Positions 26,196 to 35,586 of a DNA stretch of 63,963 nucleotides are shown here, one piece after another; within the stretch, counting starts at the first letter, position 1, and every line of letters starts with the position of its first letter. Source of the DNA: Desulfotignum sp. (lineage in GTDB: Bacteria; Desulfobacterota; Desulfobacteria; Desulfobacterales; Desulfobacteraceae); assembly GCA_011389575.1 (NCBI GenBank), contig JAABUB010000006.1:1-63963 (forward strand), written 5' to 3'. The notes beneath the pieces were generated by a model, which worked only from the letters and a program-made list of their open reading frames with translations, was not told the DNA's origin and searched no databases. The position numbers and the translations under genes were made by a program.

Positions 26196-26797
26196 CTTTT
26201 AACAAGATCCAGGGCCAGGGTAGACCACAATTCCAGGTGCAGGTTTTTTACGCTGTCTGTGGCCTGCCATTGAAACAGGGAAAGTTCAGGGCCGGGAACA
26301 AAAGCCTCGGGCTCGGCGGTAAGGATCTGGAAAACTGCTCCCAGATGGACCCGGCCCACCTCGGTGATATTTTCATTGATGATGCCGCAAAAAACCGGCA
26401 GAACGTTTTTGGGACGATTTTTCAGTTCTTCATCCAGTTCCCGGGTCATGCCGGATACCAGGATATCGGCAAAAGCGCTGTGTGCATCTTTTGTGTCTAT
26501 GGGATTGATATGGCCCCCGATACCGGCAGACCACAGGTCATGCAGCCGGGTTTCACTGCCCTGGCGGTTGTATACGGCAGTCAAACCCAGATCCTGTGTC
26601 TGCAGAACAATATAGGGAATTACCTGCTGCAGGGAAGGATCGCTTTCCGCCTCGCTTCGCAGCACAAAATCATACCCGGCCCTGGTGCAGGTGTGCACAA
26701 AAGTATCCAGATTCATGGGAATAACCGCTGTCCGGGCCATCCATTCTTCGGGCAGCCGGTTTTTGTGAATACACAATATTTTTTCTGTTTTTTGCAA
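26183..26797 (-). CDS. Nudix-like predicted phosphoesterase (COG4112 type)
   Basis: A 204-residue protein resembling the COG4112 group of predicted MutT-type phosphoesterases. The central segment GIGGHINPID followed by GMTRELDEEL keeps the RELxEE heart of the Nudix box, while the leading Gly and Glu are displaced. Typical group features are RSEAESDPSLQQVIPYIVLQ near residue 48 and the VGRVHLGAVFQI strand. The substrate is unknown. It converges on the TrpR-like gene with a 3-bp gap. Confidence 0.75.
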   Translation of the reverse strand: MQKTEKILCIHKNRLPEEWMARTAVIPMNLDTFVHTCTRAGYDFVLRSEAESDPSLQQVIPYIVLQTQDLGLTAVYNRQGSETRLHDLWSAGIGGHINPIDTKDAHSAFADILVSGMTRELDEELKNRPKNVLPVFCGIINENITEVGRVHLGAVFQILTAEPEAFVPGPELSLFQWQATDSVKNLHLELWSTLALDLVKSVSC

Positions 26798-26895
26798 ACC
26801 TTACCCCTTTTTTGTTTTAAGGCCATCCGTGTATGGCGTTTTCAGCATCCATATGGTAAGAAAAACAAAATTGCAACCCCAATAAAGAGGATTTT

Positions 26896-27855
26896 ATGCG
26901 TTTTTTCAATAAACAGGCCATTGAGAGCCTGGATTTGAAAGATATCCAGAAATCGGTGGCACATGCCTACAGCCTGGTGCTGGACAACGCCTTTCACATG
27001 CCTGATAGAATGCATGTGCCCCAGGCAGAAAACACCCTTTTGCTGATGCCCTGCTTTTCCGGTGACTATTTTGCCACCAAACTGGTGTCTGTGTTCCCCG
27101 GGGCTGCCGCATCCGGCCTTCCTGTGGTGAACGGCATTGTGGTGCTGGCGGACAACCACACAGGCGCACCCCTTGCCATCATGGACGGGGCTGCGTTGAC
27201 TGCGCAAAGAACCGGGGCCGTAGGGGGACTGGCCGTGGCATACCTGGCCCCGGAAAATGTCCACACCGCCGGCATCATCGGTGCCGGGGTCCAGGGTCTG
27301 AGCCAGGCGCAATTTCTTTTGTTCAACCGGAAAATTTCCACCTTGTGGGTGGCGGATCTTCACCAGGCAGCGGCCCGGGCCATGGTCGAAATCCTGAAAA
27401 AATCACACCACCATGTCAATTTTCAGGTTGCCGCTACCGCCAGAGACCTGGTGGATGCCTGCCAGGTGGTGATTTGCGCCACCACCAGCACACAGCCTGT
27501 ATTTGATGCAGAACCTGAAGATGTAAAAGGCAAAACCTTTATTTCCATCGGCTCGTTTACCCCGAAGATGAAAGAGCTTCCCGATGCTGTCATTGCTGCG
27601 GCAGATGCCGTGTATGTGGATACCCCTTTTGCAGCGCAGGAATCAGGGGACATCTGCATCCCTCTGAAAAATCGGGTAATCTCCCGGGACAAAATTCAGC
27701 CCTTTGCACAGGTTGTCCGACACCCGGTTGATACCGGCCATGACAAAACCTGGTTTTTTAAATCCGTGGGTATGGCCCTGTTTGATCTGACTGTGGCATC
27801 TGCGGTTTTTACGCTGGGAAAAGAAAAAGATCTGGGGCAGATGCTGGAAGTCTGA
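26896..27855 (+). CDS. Ornithine cyclodeaminase/mu-crystallin family oxidoreductase
   Basis: A 319-residue NAD(P)-dependent enzyme of the ornithine cyclodeaminase/mu-crystallin family. The nucleotide-binding GAGVQGLSQAQFLL, the substrate-side GAALTAQRTGAVGGLA and the catalytic-Asp region AADAVYVDTPFAAQESGDI are clear. Members include ornithine cyclodeaminase, alanine dehydrogenases of archaeal type and ketimine reductases, so the substrate cannot be assigned. AAAGAGG precedes the ATG at 26896. It stands alone. Confidence 0.87.
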   Translation: MRFFNKQAIESLDLKDIQKSVAHAYSLVLDNAFHMPDRMHVPQAENTLLLMPCFSGDYFATKLVSVFPGAAASGLPVVNGIVVLADNHTGAPLAIMDGAALTAQRTGAVGGLAVAYLAPENVHTAGIIGAGVQGLSQAQFLLFNRKISTLWVADLHQAAARAMVEILKKSHHHVNFQVAATARDLVDACQVVICATTSTQPVFDAEPEDVKGKTFISIGSFTPKMKELPDAVIAAADAVYVDTPFAAQESGDICIPLKNRVISRDKIQPFAQVVRHPVDTGHDKTWFFKSVGMALFDLTVASAVFTLGKEKDLGQMLEV

Positions 27856-27957
27856 AAAATCTAATACAAGTGCTGAAAATCTGAAATATAAATCCGGGGC
27901 AGGTGCAGTAAGTCTGAAGAAAAGACCGGAAATGATAAAAAGCAGGACAAAAAAAAA

Positions 27958-28032
27958 TGGAGCGGGAAACGGGATTTGAACCCGCGACTTCGACCTTGGC
28001 AAGGTCGCACTCTACCACTGAGTTATTCCCGC
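27958..28032 (-). tRNA. tRNA-Gly (anticodon GCC)
   Basis: A 75-base cloverleaf on the minus strand with an encoded CCA. The acceptor GCGGGAA pairs with TTCCCGC, the D arm is AACTCAGTGGTAGAGT, the anticodon stem CGACC/GGTCG encloses TTGCCAA (GCC) and the T arm is GGGTTCAAATCCC. No other gene lies in this spacer. Confidence 0.96.
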
Positions 28033-28136
28033 TCAGCAAAAGTTTGTCTTTTTTATAGTAAAATATCTACCTTGTCAAGCATATTGTGGAAAATTTCAGG
28101 CAGGATAAAAAACTTACAAAAGGACTGCTATCATTT

Positions 28137-29144
28137 ATGAAAAAGGTATTGGTTACAGGCGGCGGCGGGTTTCTGGGCCGGGCAATTGTAAAGCAGCTTT
28201 TGCAAAAAAAAATCAGGGTCACCTCTTTTTCCCGGGGCAGGTACCAGGCCCTGGAACAGATGGGGGTGGACCAGATCCAGGGAGATCTTGCAGATGCACA
28301 CGCTGTCATGGCAGCGGTAAACGGCATGGACACGGTTTTTCATGTGGCGGCAAAACCCGGAATCTGGGGATCTTATGATACGTATTTGCGTGTGAATGTC
28401 ATCGGTACCCGCCATGTGATAGATGCCTGCCGCACGCAGGGTGTGGGAAAACTGATTTACACAAGTTCCCCCAGTGTTGTGTTCAATGAATCCCACATGG
28501 AAAATGTGGATGAATCCGTTCCCTATCCCGATTCCTATCTGGCCCCCTATCCAAAAACCAAAGCCATGGCGGAAAAACTGGTGCGAAAGGCGGCGGAACA
28601 AGGGCTTTTGGTCATTATTCTGCGGCCCCACCTGATCTGGGGACCCGAAGACAACCACCTGGTTCCCGGCATCATCAAACGGGCGGGAAAGTTGAAAATG
28701 GTGGGACCCACAGATGATCTGGTGGATACAATTTATGTGGACAATGCTGCCTGGGCCCATATCCTGGCAGCACAAAAACTGGAGCAGAACCCGGATCTGT
28801 CCGGCAGGATCTATTTTATCAGCCAGGATGACCCGATATCCAAATGGCAGATGGCCAATGCATTTTTAAAAGCTGCGGGCCTGCCTCCTGTAAAGGGGCA
28901 TGTTTCAGCAGGGATTGCCTATGCAGCCGGGTGTTTTTTTGAAACGGTGTACAAGGCTTTGAGAATCCGGAAAGAACCGCCCATGACCCGTTTTGCAGCC
29001 AGGGAACTGGCTACTTCTCACTGGTTTGATATCAGTCGGGCCAAAAAGGATCTGGGGTATTATCCGAAAATATCCACACAAGAAGGCCTGAAGCGGCTGG
29101 AGCAATATTTGTCCAAAAAAAATCAAACCCATCTGAAAAAGTAA
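28137..29144 (+). CDS. OleD-like 3-beta-HSD family NAD-dependent reductase
   Basis: A 335-residue extended short-chain dehydrogenase. It has the Rossmann motif VLVTGGGGFLGRAI, the catalytic triad region YTSSPSVVF ... YLAPYPKTKAMAE (Y-x3-K) and AKPGIWGSYDTYLRVNVIGT. The last, together with FSRGRYQALEQMGVDQIQGDL, is very close to OleD (2-alkyl-3-oxoalkanoate reductase of long-chain olefin biosynthesis). oleA/B/C are not in this window, so the pathway is unproven and a sterol-dehydrogenase-like role is the alternative. The frame opens at a GTG 28086, but the ATG 28137 gives the family start. It runs 10 bp ahead of the YihY gene. Confidence 0.82.
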   Translation: MKKVLVTGGGGFLGRAIVKQLLQKKIRVTSFSRGRYQALEQMGVDQIQGDLADAHAVMAAVNGMDTVFHVAAKPGIWGSYDTYLRVNVIGTRHVIDACRTQGVGKLIYTSSPSVVFNESHMENVDESVPYPDSYLAPYPKTKAMAEKLVRKAAEQGLLVIILRPHLIWGPEDNHLVPGIIKRAGKLKMVGPTDDLVDTIYVDNAAWAHILAAQKLEQNPDLSGRIYFISQDDPISKWQMANAFLKAAGLPPVKGHVSAGIAYAAGCFFETVYKALRIRKEPPMTRFAARELATSHWFDISRAKKDLGYYPKISTQEGLKRLEQYLSKKNQTHLKK

Positions 29145-29154
29145 CCCTTATCCT

Positions 29155-30537
29155 ATGGACAGGGAAAAAGATATCCAAATTAACAAAAACAGAAATCCAA
29201 TGGATAGAAACAGAAATCCAATGGATAGAAACAGAAATCCAATGGATAGAAAAAGAAATCCAATGGACAGGAGAAAAGCTATCAAAAATCAGGTGAAAAG
29301 ATACTGGCATGTCGGATATCATTTTTTCCGGATTGCAGGCAAAGAATTTGTCCGGGACCGGTGCGGCCTGCAGGCATCAGCCTTAACCCTGTATACCCTG
29401 TTGTCCATTGTACCGGTCATGGCCATGGCCTTCGGAATTGCCAAGGGGTTCGGTTTTCAAAAATATCTTGAAACCCGGATACTGTCTTTGTTTGCCGGCC
29501 AGGAACAGGTCATCCAGAACGTTTTGACCTTTTCCGTCAATCTGCTGGAAAGAACCAAAGGCGGGCTCATGGCAGTGCTGGGCATCATCTTTTTGGTGTA
29601 TGCTCTGATAAAACTCATGGGCCACATGGAAGATACGTTCAACAGAATCTGGCAGGTTCAGGGCAATCGTCTTATTATCCGCAAAATCACCGATTATATC
29701 ACCATATTCATGGCTGCCGGACTGCTGGTGATTTTTTCAGGCAGCGCCACCATTTTCATCACCGGTTATCTGGAAAAATTCATGGCAATCCTGGATCTTC
29801 CCGCCGGACTGGGCCGTCTGATTTCTTTGGGGTTGAATATACTTCCCTTTGTGTCAGTGTGGGTGGTATTTTCCTTTTTTTATATGTTTGTTCCCAACAA
29901 AAATGTGAATGTCCGGGCTGCCCTGGCCGGCGGTATCCTGGCAGGCACCATTTTTCAGCTGGCCCAGATCGCTTATGTGCAGTTCCAGGTGGGGGTTTCC
30001 ACCTATAATGCCATTTACGGCAGTTTTGCTGCCATACCTTTGTTTTTATTGTGGCTGAAAGCTTCCTGGACCATCATGCTGTTCGGCGCTGAGATCGCGT
30101 TTGTCTGGGAAAATTTTGACATCCTGCAGTCAGAGGACCCGCCATATGACCACATCAGCATCCGGAAAAAAAAACTGATCCTGCTCAGAATAGCCGTGTT
30201 TTGTGTAAAACAGTTTGCACAGGGCAGGGCACCGGTAACATCTGCTGCGGTTGCCGCCCATCTGAATCTGTCTGTGACCCTTGTGAAAGTTTTTATGGAA
30301 AAGCTGGTGCAATGCCGCATTCTTTTTACAGTGAGCGCGCCGGAATCCGGATACACTTTGGCCACAGACATTGAACACCTGACTGTCATGGATGTTGTGA
30401 CTGCCTTTGAAAATACGGGAAAAGATGATCTGTATATGAAAGACACCCCGAATCTGGCAGCATTGGAACAGAGCCTGGAAAAATTTGCACAAGCAGCCAG
30501 AAAGTCTTCCAAAGAGCGCTGTCTTAAAGATATCTGA
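29155..30537 (+). CDS. YihY/BrkB family inner-membrane protein with repeated N-terminus
   Basis: A 460-residue YihY (UPF0761, formerly called RNase BN) membrane protein. The family core runs from about residue 55 (FVRDRCGLQASALTLYTLLSIVPVMAMAFG) through six hydrophobic segments to FLLWLKASWTIMLFGAEIAF. A C-terminal winged-helix-like tail follows (SAAVAAHLNLSVTLVKVFMEKLVQC). The N-terminal 40 residues are unusual: 21-bp tandem repeats encode NPMDRNR several times, each with an in-frame ATG, so translation could start at several points. The function of the family is not settled. Confidence 0.87.
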   Translation: MDREKDIQINKNRNPMDRNRNPMDRNRNPMDRKRNPMDRRKAIKNQVKRYWHVGYHFFRIAGKEFVRDRCGLQASALTLYTLLSIVPVMAMAFGIAKGFGFQKYLETRILSLFAGQEQVIQNVLTFSVNLLERTKGGLMAVLGIIFLVYALIKLMGHMEDTFNRIWQVQGNRLIIRKITDYITIFMAAGLLVIFSGSATIFITGYLEKFMAILDLPAGLGRLISLGLNILPFVSVWVVFSFFYMFVPNKNVNVRAALAGGILAGTIFQLAQIAYVQFQVGVSTYNAIYGSFAAIPLFLLWLKASWTIMLFGAEIAFVWENFDILQSEDPPYDHISIRKKKLILLRIAVFCVKQFAQGRAPVTSAAVAAHLNLSVTLVKVFMEKLVQCRILFTVSAPESGYTLATDIEHLTVMDVVTAFENTGKDDLYMKDTPNLAALEQSLEKFAQAARKSSKERCLKDI

Positions 30538-30564
30538 TTATTTTACCGGTGCGGGAGAAAAGGG

Positions 30565-31437
30565 TTATGGGTTATATTTGGTGGTGACATCAAAAAAATC
30601 CTTTATTTCCGGTTCCTTTCGTTTGAGCTGGTCAATGGTCGTTCTGAGCACGGATTCATTGATGCCGATTTTTCTGGGGGAATTTTTAATGGTGACAGGT
30701 ACCGGGTTCCCACTGTGGCCGATGCCTGCTTTCTGGGTCAGGTAGTCAGCCAGATTGATGATCAGAGAATGGTACCTGAACTGGACAGGAGAAGCATCCG
30801 GTGTGTGGTGAAAACGGCAGGGAAGCATGATGGATTTGGGAAAATTCCACCGTTTCATCAACAACCCGGTTACAACAGCATGGTCTATCTGCATCAATCC
30901 GGTTTCAGCAAAGTGCAGGGTTTTTCTGTTTTCCATGGCAAATTGCCGGACCTTGTAATACTCAGGCTGAAAATATACAGCAAAAACAAGCTTTCCCATG
31001 TCATGGAGAAAGGCAGGGACAAAAATTTTGTTGGCAATACCCGGGTTGGTTCTCATGGCCAGCGATTTTGCTGCGGTGGCCACACCAATGCTGTGTATCC
31101 ACAGGGCTTTGAGATCCAGGCGCAATTTGTCTTTGCCAATAATTGCCGACAGGATTCCCATGCCCAGTGCAATGCCCATGATTTCATCAATACCGATAAC
31201 CGTAATGGCCCGTTTAATGGTTTCCACCCTGTTTTTCTGGGCATAATAGACAGAATTGGCCAGACCCAGCAGCCTTGCGGTCATTGCCGGATCATGGGAG
31301 ATGATGTCGGCAAGTTCCTCTGTGGTGGGTTTGTCATCTGAGGCCACCCGGATGATATTGTCCATAATTCCGGAAAGGCTGGGAATATCGCTTTCCCGTT
31401 TCTGGATCATCTGCAGGATTTTGGTTTTAACGTCCAT
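30565..31437 (-). CDS. HDOD-domain signalling protein
   Basis: A 290-residue single-domain HDOD protein, related to HD phosphohydrolases but usually without full catalytic residues. It has the features IPSLSGIMDNIIRVASD, ISHDPAMTARLLGLANSVYY, ITVIGIDEIMGIALG, WIHSIGVATAAK, PAFLHDMGKLVFAVYF and the HHTPDASP segment. HDOD proteins act in signal output, often with chemotaxis or two-component systems. It directly abuts the nitroreductase gene (TAAATG), so it is the third gene of an fxsA-nitroreductase-HDOD transcript. Confidence 0.9.
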   Translation of the reverse strand: MDVKTKILQMIQKRESDIPSLSGIMDNIIRVASDDKPTTEELADIISHDPAMTARLLGLANSVYYAQKNRVETIKRAITVIGIDEIMGIALGMGILSAIIGKDKLRLDLKALWIHSIGVATAAKSLAMRTNPGIANKIFVPAFLHDMGKLVFAVYFQPEYYKVRQFAMENRKTLHFAETGLMQIDHAVVTGLLMKRWNFPKSIMLPCRFHHTPDASPVQFRYHSLIINLADYLTQKAGIGHSGNPVPVTIKNSPRKIGINESVLRTTIDQLKRKEPEIKDFFDVTTKYNP

Positions 31438-31971
31438 TTACCTCAAGGGGGTGTACTGGTTGAAAAATACCTTGTCATATGTCAGGGCCTGTTTTGCATG
31501 CCCGGATTTTATTTCATCAGGATACCCTATGGCGAGAATGGATTCTATGTGCAGATTGTCAGGTATGTGCAGCACCTCTTTAACATAGTCGCCGGCGGTT
31601 TTGGATGCAGAATGGTCCCGCTTGCGGATCTGGATCCAGCAGGAGCCAAGCCCGAGGTCCTGGGCGGCCAGGTGAATAAAAGCGGATGCAATGGCCGTGT
31701 CTTCCACCCACACATCACTGGCGGCAGCATCGCCGCATACCACCACAGCCAGGGGGGCGTTATTTAAAAAAGAAGATCCATGGGGTTTTGCTGCAGCCAG
31801 CTTTTGGATCAGCTCAGGCTGGTCCACCACCACAAATTGCCAGGGCTTGGTATCTTTTGAGGAAAAAGAGCGTAAAGCCGCTTCCATCAGGGCATCAATT
31901 TTTTCTTTTTCAACCGCCTGATCTGTAAAATTGCGGATGCTTCTGCGTTTTTCGATCTGATCTAAAAACAT
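31438..31971 (-). CDS. Nitroreductase-family FMN oxidoreductase
   Basis: A 177-residue nitroreductase-fold protein that probably binds FMN and reduces substrates with NAD(P)H. Motifs are EKRRSIRNFTDQAVEKEKI, ALRSFSSKDTKPWQFVVV, IHLAAQDLGLGSCWIQIRKRDH and the C-terminal ILAIGYPDE. The frame opens at 31992, but the ATG 31971 follows AAAGGAGG at ideal spacing. It lies 17 bp downstream of fxsA and touches the HDOD gene. Confidence 0.9.
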   Translation of the reverse strand: MFLDQIEKRRSIRNFTDQAVEKEKIDALMEAALRSFSSKDTKPWQFVVVDQPELIQKLAAAKPHGSSFLNNAPLAVVVCGDAAASDVWVEDTAIASAFIHLAAQDLGLGSCWIQIRKRDHSASKTAGDYVKEVLHIPDNLHIESILAIGYPDEIKSGHAKQALTYDKVFFNQYTPLR

Positions 31972-31988
31972 ATCGCCTCCTTTGCGCA

Positions 31989-32384
31989 TCAAGGGTACCG
32001 GGTGATATTGATGTTCCCCCTGGCCTGCATCTCATCAAATTTTTTGCGTAAAACCCGTTTAAAGAAATTTCTGGTGACCGGCCACAGCAGCATCAGGCCA
32101 AAGATATCCGTGATAAGTCCCGGTGTGATCAAAACCACGCCGGCAATCAGAATGATGACAGCATTCATCAGTTCTTCCGCCGGCATAATACCCTGCTGGA
32201 GGTTCATTCTGACCTTGAGCATGGTGTGGATGCCTTCCATTTTGGCCAGCCAGGCCCCTGCAAATCCTGTGAGGATCACCAGTAAAACCGTATTGAACCC
32301 GCCGATGAGGGTGCCTACCTTTATAAGTAAATAAAGCTCCACCACCGGAATAAGGGTGAAGCATAAAAAAAGCTTGAACAACAT
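31989..32384 (-). CDS. fxsA: FxsA family membrane protein
   Basis: A 131-residue integral membrane protein of the FxsA family. Three hydrophobic segments are visible (LFLCFTLIPVVELYLLI, TVLLVILTGFAGAWLAKMEG, AVIILIAGVVLITPGLITDIFG), with the family motif PGLITDIFGLMLL. E. coli FxsA lessens exclusion of phage T7 by the F plasmid; the native role is unknown. It is the first gene of a three-gene transcript. The 232-bp region upstream to aat carries palindrome half copy D. Confidence 0.9.
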   Translation of the reverse strand: MLFKLFLCFTLIPVVELYLLIKVGTLIGGFNTVLLVILTGFAGAWLAKMEGIHTMLKVRMNLQQGIMPAEELMNAVIILIAGVVLITPGLITDIFGLMLLWPVTRNFFKRVLRKKFDEMQARGNINITRYP

Positions 32385-32465
32385 TGTTGACTCCCAAAAA
32401 TAAATATTATGCTAACATTATGATGATGCATACCGCTTTGTCAAGGAAAACAGCATACACGGCCC

Positions 32466-32515
32466 AGCAGGGTACCCGCCCCTGGGGGCAGCCTGTGACC
32501 GGCCCGAGATCGTCG
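32466..32515. repeat. Palindrome family half copy D
   Basis: The segment GCCCCTGGGGGC...TGTGACCGGCCCGAGATCG matches the left arm and loop border of palindrome copies B, C and E, but the matching right arm is missing. A local GCCCCTGGGGGC hairpin remains. It lies between fxsA and aat. No gene is seen in the 32385-32616 spacer. Confidence 0.65.
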
Positions 32516-32616
32516 GGGGCTTTCAGATGCAGTACCGATCATCAGAATACAGACTATGCAGAAACATACCCCCCCCGGCACGGGTAAGGGGTTCAATTGT
32601 CATTTACCCTGGAGGG

Positions 32617-33321
32617 TCAGACAGTTAATTCCTGGATGGTGGTTTGCCGCCAGATGTCAGGATCGGTTTTCCGGATGATGGACCGGTGCAGAATATCCAG
32701 AAACCGCTGCCTGGGGATTTCCACCGCTCCCATCTGGTACAGGTGGTCCGTTGTCACCTGGCAGTCGATGAAATCAAACCCATGGGCCTGCAGCAGGCGG
32801 GCCAGGGCCACCAGGGCGACTTTTGATGCATCGCTTTTGCGGCTGAACATGGATTCTCCGAAAAAGGAACACCCCATGCTGATGCCGTATAATCCTCCCA
32901 CAAGCTGGTCCTGGTACCAGGTTTCCACTGAATGGGCATACCCCATTTTATGCAGTGCAATATAGGCATCCACCATTTCCTCTACCAGCCAGGTGCCTTC
33001 CTGGCCTTGTTTTCTGGGTTTTGCACAGGCCCGGATAGTGGGCTCAAATGCCTGGTCAAAGGTGATCTGAAATATGTTTTTTCTGATTTTTTTGCGCAGA
33101 CTTCTGGAGATCTTTATCTGGGATGGGAACAGTACCAGACGGGGATCAGGGGACCACCACAGGATGGGTTCCTGTTCGGAAAACCAGGGGAAAATTCCGT
33201 TCTGGTAGGCCAGCAGCAGTCTTTCACAGGAAAGATCCCCGCCGATGCACAGCAGGCCGTCGGATCTGGCCAGCCATGCCGGCGGGAATTCCATGTGGTC
33301 TGACAAACGGAAAAGAGGCAT
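32617..33321 (-). CDS. aat: Leucyl/phenylalanyl-tRNA-protein transferase
   Basis: Aat adds Leu or Phe from aminoacyl-tRNA to proteins with N-terminal Arg or Lys, making them bacterial N-end-rule substrates for ClpS-ClpAP. The 234-residue protein has FPPAWLARSDGLLCIGGDLSCERLLLAYQNGIFPWF, WWSPDPRLVL, GTWLVEEMVDAYIALH, HSVETW and GESMFSRKSDASKVAL, all family signatures. Its ATG directly follows the clpA stop (TGAATG), so it is coupled to clpA. Confidence 0.95.
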   Translation of the reverse strand: MPLFRLSDHMEFPPAWLARSDGLLCIGGDLSCERLLLAYQNGIFPWFSEQEPILWWSPDPRLVLFPSQIKISRSLRKKIRKNIFQITFDQAFEPTIRACAKPRKQGQEGTWLVEEMVDAYIALHKMGYAHSVETWYQDQLVGGLYGISMGCSFFGESMFSRKSDASKVALVALARLLQAHGFDFIDCQVTTDHLYQMGAVEIPRQRFLDILHRSIIRKTDPDIWRQTTIQELTV

Positions 33322-35580
33322 TCAGCTCTTGAAATGAAAAGTCAGGTGATCATTTTTCAAGCCGATGGTGATTTTTCCGCCTTTTTCCAGTTTGCCGAAA
33401 AGAATTTCATCAGTCAGCCTGTCTTTGATACTGGTCTGGATGAGTCTGTCCAGGGGACGGGCGCCGAATTTGGGATCATACCCTTTGAGGGCCAGCCAGG
33501 TCCTGACACGCGAAGAATAACCCAGAGAAATGTTCTTGGTTTTGAGCATTTTTCTGAGTTCATCCATGTTTTTATCCACGATCTTTTCCATGACCGGTTC
33601 AGACAGGTGGTTGAACTGGACAATGCCGTCCAGGCGGTTGCGGAATTCCGGGCTGAAGGTTTTTTCCACAGCCTTCAGACCCTTGGTGTCTTTTTGGTCG
33701 GTCTGGGCACCGAATCCGATATTGTTGGCACTCATTTCCCTGGCCCCGGCATTGGAGGTCATGATGATGACCACATTCCGAAAATCAGCTGCCTTGCCGT
33801 TGTTGTCCGTGAGGGTGGCATAATCCATCACCTGGAGCAGGATATTGTACAGGTCCATGTGCGCTTTTTCAATTTCATCCAGAAGCAGTACACAATACGG
33901 GTGCTTGCGGATATTGTCCGTAAGAATGCCGCCCTGGTCAAATCCCACATACCCGGGAGGCGCACCGATGAGACGGGAAACCGCATGTTTTTCCATGTAT
34001 TCGCTCATGTCGAACCGCATGAATTCAATACCCATGTTCCAGGCCAGCTGTTTGGCAACTTCTGTCTTGCCCACGCCTGTGGGTCCGGCAAACAGAAAAG
34101 AGCCGATGGGCCGGTCCGGTGCTGCAAGGCCTGCCCTGGACCGCTTGATGGCAGTGGTCAGGGTGTGGATGGCATCATCCTGCCCGTAAATCATCTTGAA
34201 CAGCCTGTCAGGCAGAGATTCCAGATTTGCCCTGTCCGTGGATGTCACCGAGGTTGCCGGTACCTTGGCAATCTTGGCGACAATGGTTTCAATATCTTTG
34301 GGGGTGACGTTCCTGCGGTTGGCTGCCCCTTTGAGGCGCAGAAATGCCCCGGTTTCATCAATGACATCAATGGCTTTGTCCGGTAAAAACCGGTCATTGA
34401 TGTATTTGTCCGACAGATAGGCTGCCGCCTCGATGGTCTGGTCCGAATAATTCAGACCATGGTGTTTTTCATAATAGGGCCGCAGTCCCATGAGGATCAT
34501 CCGGGTTTCCTCCACACTGGGTTCAGCCACCTCGATTTTTTCAAACCGCCGGGAAAAGGCCCGGTCTTTTTCAAAATGGTTTTTGTATTCTTCATAGGTG
34601 GTGGTGCCGATGCATTTGAGTTCCCCGGAAGAAAGTGCGGGCTTCAGGATATTGGATGCATCCATGGAACCTGAACTGGTGGCCCCGGCCCCCACAACCG
34701 TGTGGATTTCATCTATCACGAGCAGTGCGTTTTCTTTTTGTTCCAGTGCGCTGAGAACATCTTTGAGCCGCTGTTCAAAATCTCCTCTGTATTTGGTGCC
34801 GGCCAGCAAAGCCCCCATGTCCAGGGAAAACAGTTCACTGTCCTGGAGCAGTTCCGGTACTTCCTGGTTGTGGATTTTCAAGGCCAGACCTTCGGCAATG
34901 GCGGTCTTGCCCACGCCCGGATCACCCACCAGGATGGGGTTGTTTTTGCGGCGCCGCACCAGGATCTGCATCACCCGGTCGGTTTCATTTTCTCGTCCGA
35001 TAAGGGGATCGATCTTGTTGGCTTTGGCCCGGGACAGAAGGTCGGTGGTAAATATTTCCAGCGGATCTTTTTTCTTCTGCCGCTGGGTTTTTCTGTCATC
35101 CATTTTAAACATTTTCTGGGCCGGATCCGGCTGCTGCTTGGGTTTGTTTTCCATTGCAGTTGCATGGGAAATATGGCGCAGCACATCCAGGCGGGTGATG
35201 CCTTCGGATTCCAGATAAAAGGCTGCGTGGGAATCTTTTTCCTGAAAAATGGATGCCAGAATATCCCCGAGATTCACCTCGGTTTTTTCAGCAGACCTGG
35301 CATGGTTGATGGCCCGCTGGATCATGCGCTGGAAGCCGATGGTCTGCTGGAGAACATATTCTTCCCGGGAATCTATTTTGGTGAGCTTTTCTTCAAAAAA
35401 CTTTTCCAGTTCATTTTTTATCTGTGCAGGGTTTCCACCGCATTTTTCAATAGTTTCCGATCCTGATTCATGGTTCAGGATCGCATAAAGAACATGTTCC
35501 ACGCATACATATTCATGACGTCTTTTTTTGGCTTCCCTTACGGCAAAACCAAGAGTTGTGCTCAGTTCTTTGCTTATCAT
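33322..35580 (-). CDS. clpA: ClpA ATPase subunit of the ClpAP protease
   Basis: A 752-residue Hsp100 unfoldase that feeds ClpP. It has an N-terminal Clp repeat domain (residues 1-145). Two AAA modules follow: the first with Walker A GDPGVGKT near residue 215 and the second with GPTGVGKTEVAK near 500. The ClpP-contacting IGFGAQT loop is also present. ClpA-type rather than ClpB, because the long middle coiled coil is missing. It lies 6 bp after clpS and directly before aat, giving a complete N-end-rule adaptor, unfoldase and transferase set. clpP is not in the window. Confidence 0.95.
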   Translation of the reverse strand: MISKELSTTLGFAVREAKKRRHEYVCVEHVLYAILNHESGSETIEKCGGNPAQIKNELEKFFEEKLTKIDSREEYVLQQTIGFQRMIQRAINHARSAEKTEVNLGDILASIFQEKDSHAAFYLESEGITRLDVLRHISHATAMENKPKQQPDPAQKMFKMDDRKTQRQKKKDPLEIFTTDLLSRAKANKIDPLIGRENETDRVMQILVRRRKNNPILVGDPGVGKTAIAEGLALKIHNQEVPELLQDSELFSLDMGALLAGTKYRGDFEQRLKDVLSALEQKENALLVIDEIHTVVGAGATSSGSMDASNILKPALSSGELKCIGTTTYEEYKNHFEKDRAFSRRFEKIEVAEPSVEETRMILMGLRPYYEKHHGLNYSDQTIEAAAYLSDKYINDRFLPDKAIDVIDETGAFLRLKGAANRRNVTPKDIETIVAKIAKVPATSVTSTDRANLESLPDRLFKMIYGQDDAIHTLTTAIKRSRAGLAAPDRPIGSFLFAGPTGVGKTEVAKQLAWNMGIEFMRFDMSEYMEKHAVSRLIGAPPGYVGFDQGGILTDNIRKHPYCVLLLDEIEKAHMDLYNILLQVMDYATLTDNNGKAADFRNVVIIMTSNAGAREMSANNIGFGAQTDQKDTKGLKAVEKTFSPEFRNRLDGIVQFNHLSEPVMEKIVDKNMDELRKMLKTKNISLGYSSRVRTWLALKGYDPKFGARPLDRLIQTSIKDRLTDEILFGKLEKGGKITIGLKNDHLTFHFKS

Positions 35581-35586
35581 AACTGC

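Noticed and set aside
33334-34386. 350-codon plus-strand frame opposite clpA
   Set aside because: Antisense to a complete ClpA; no start signal or family features.
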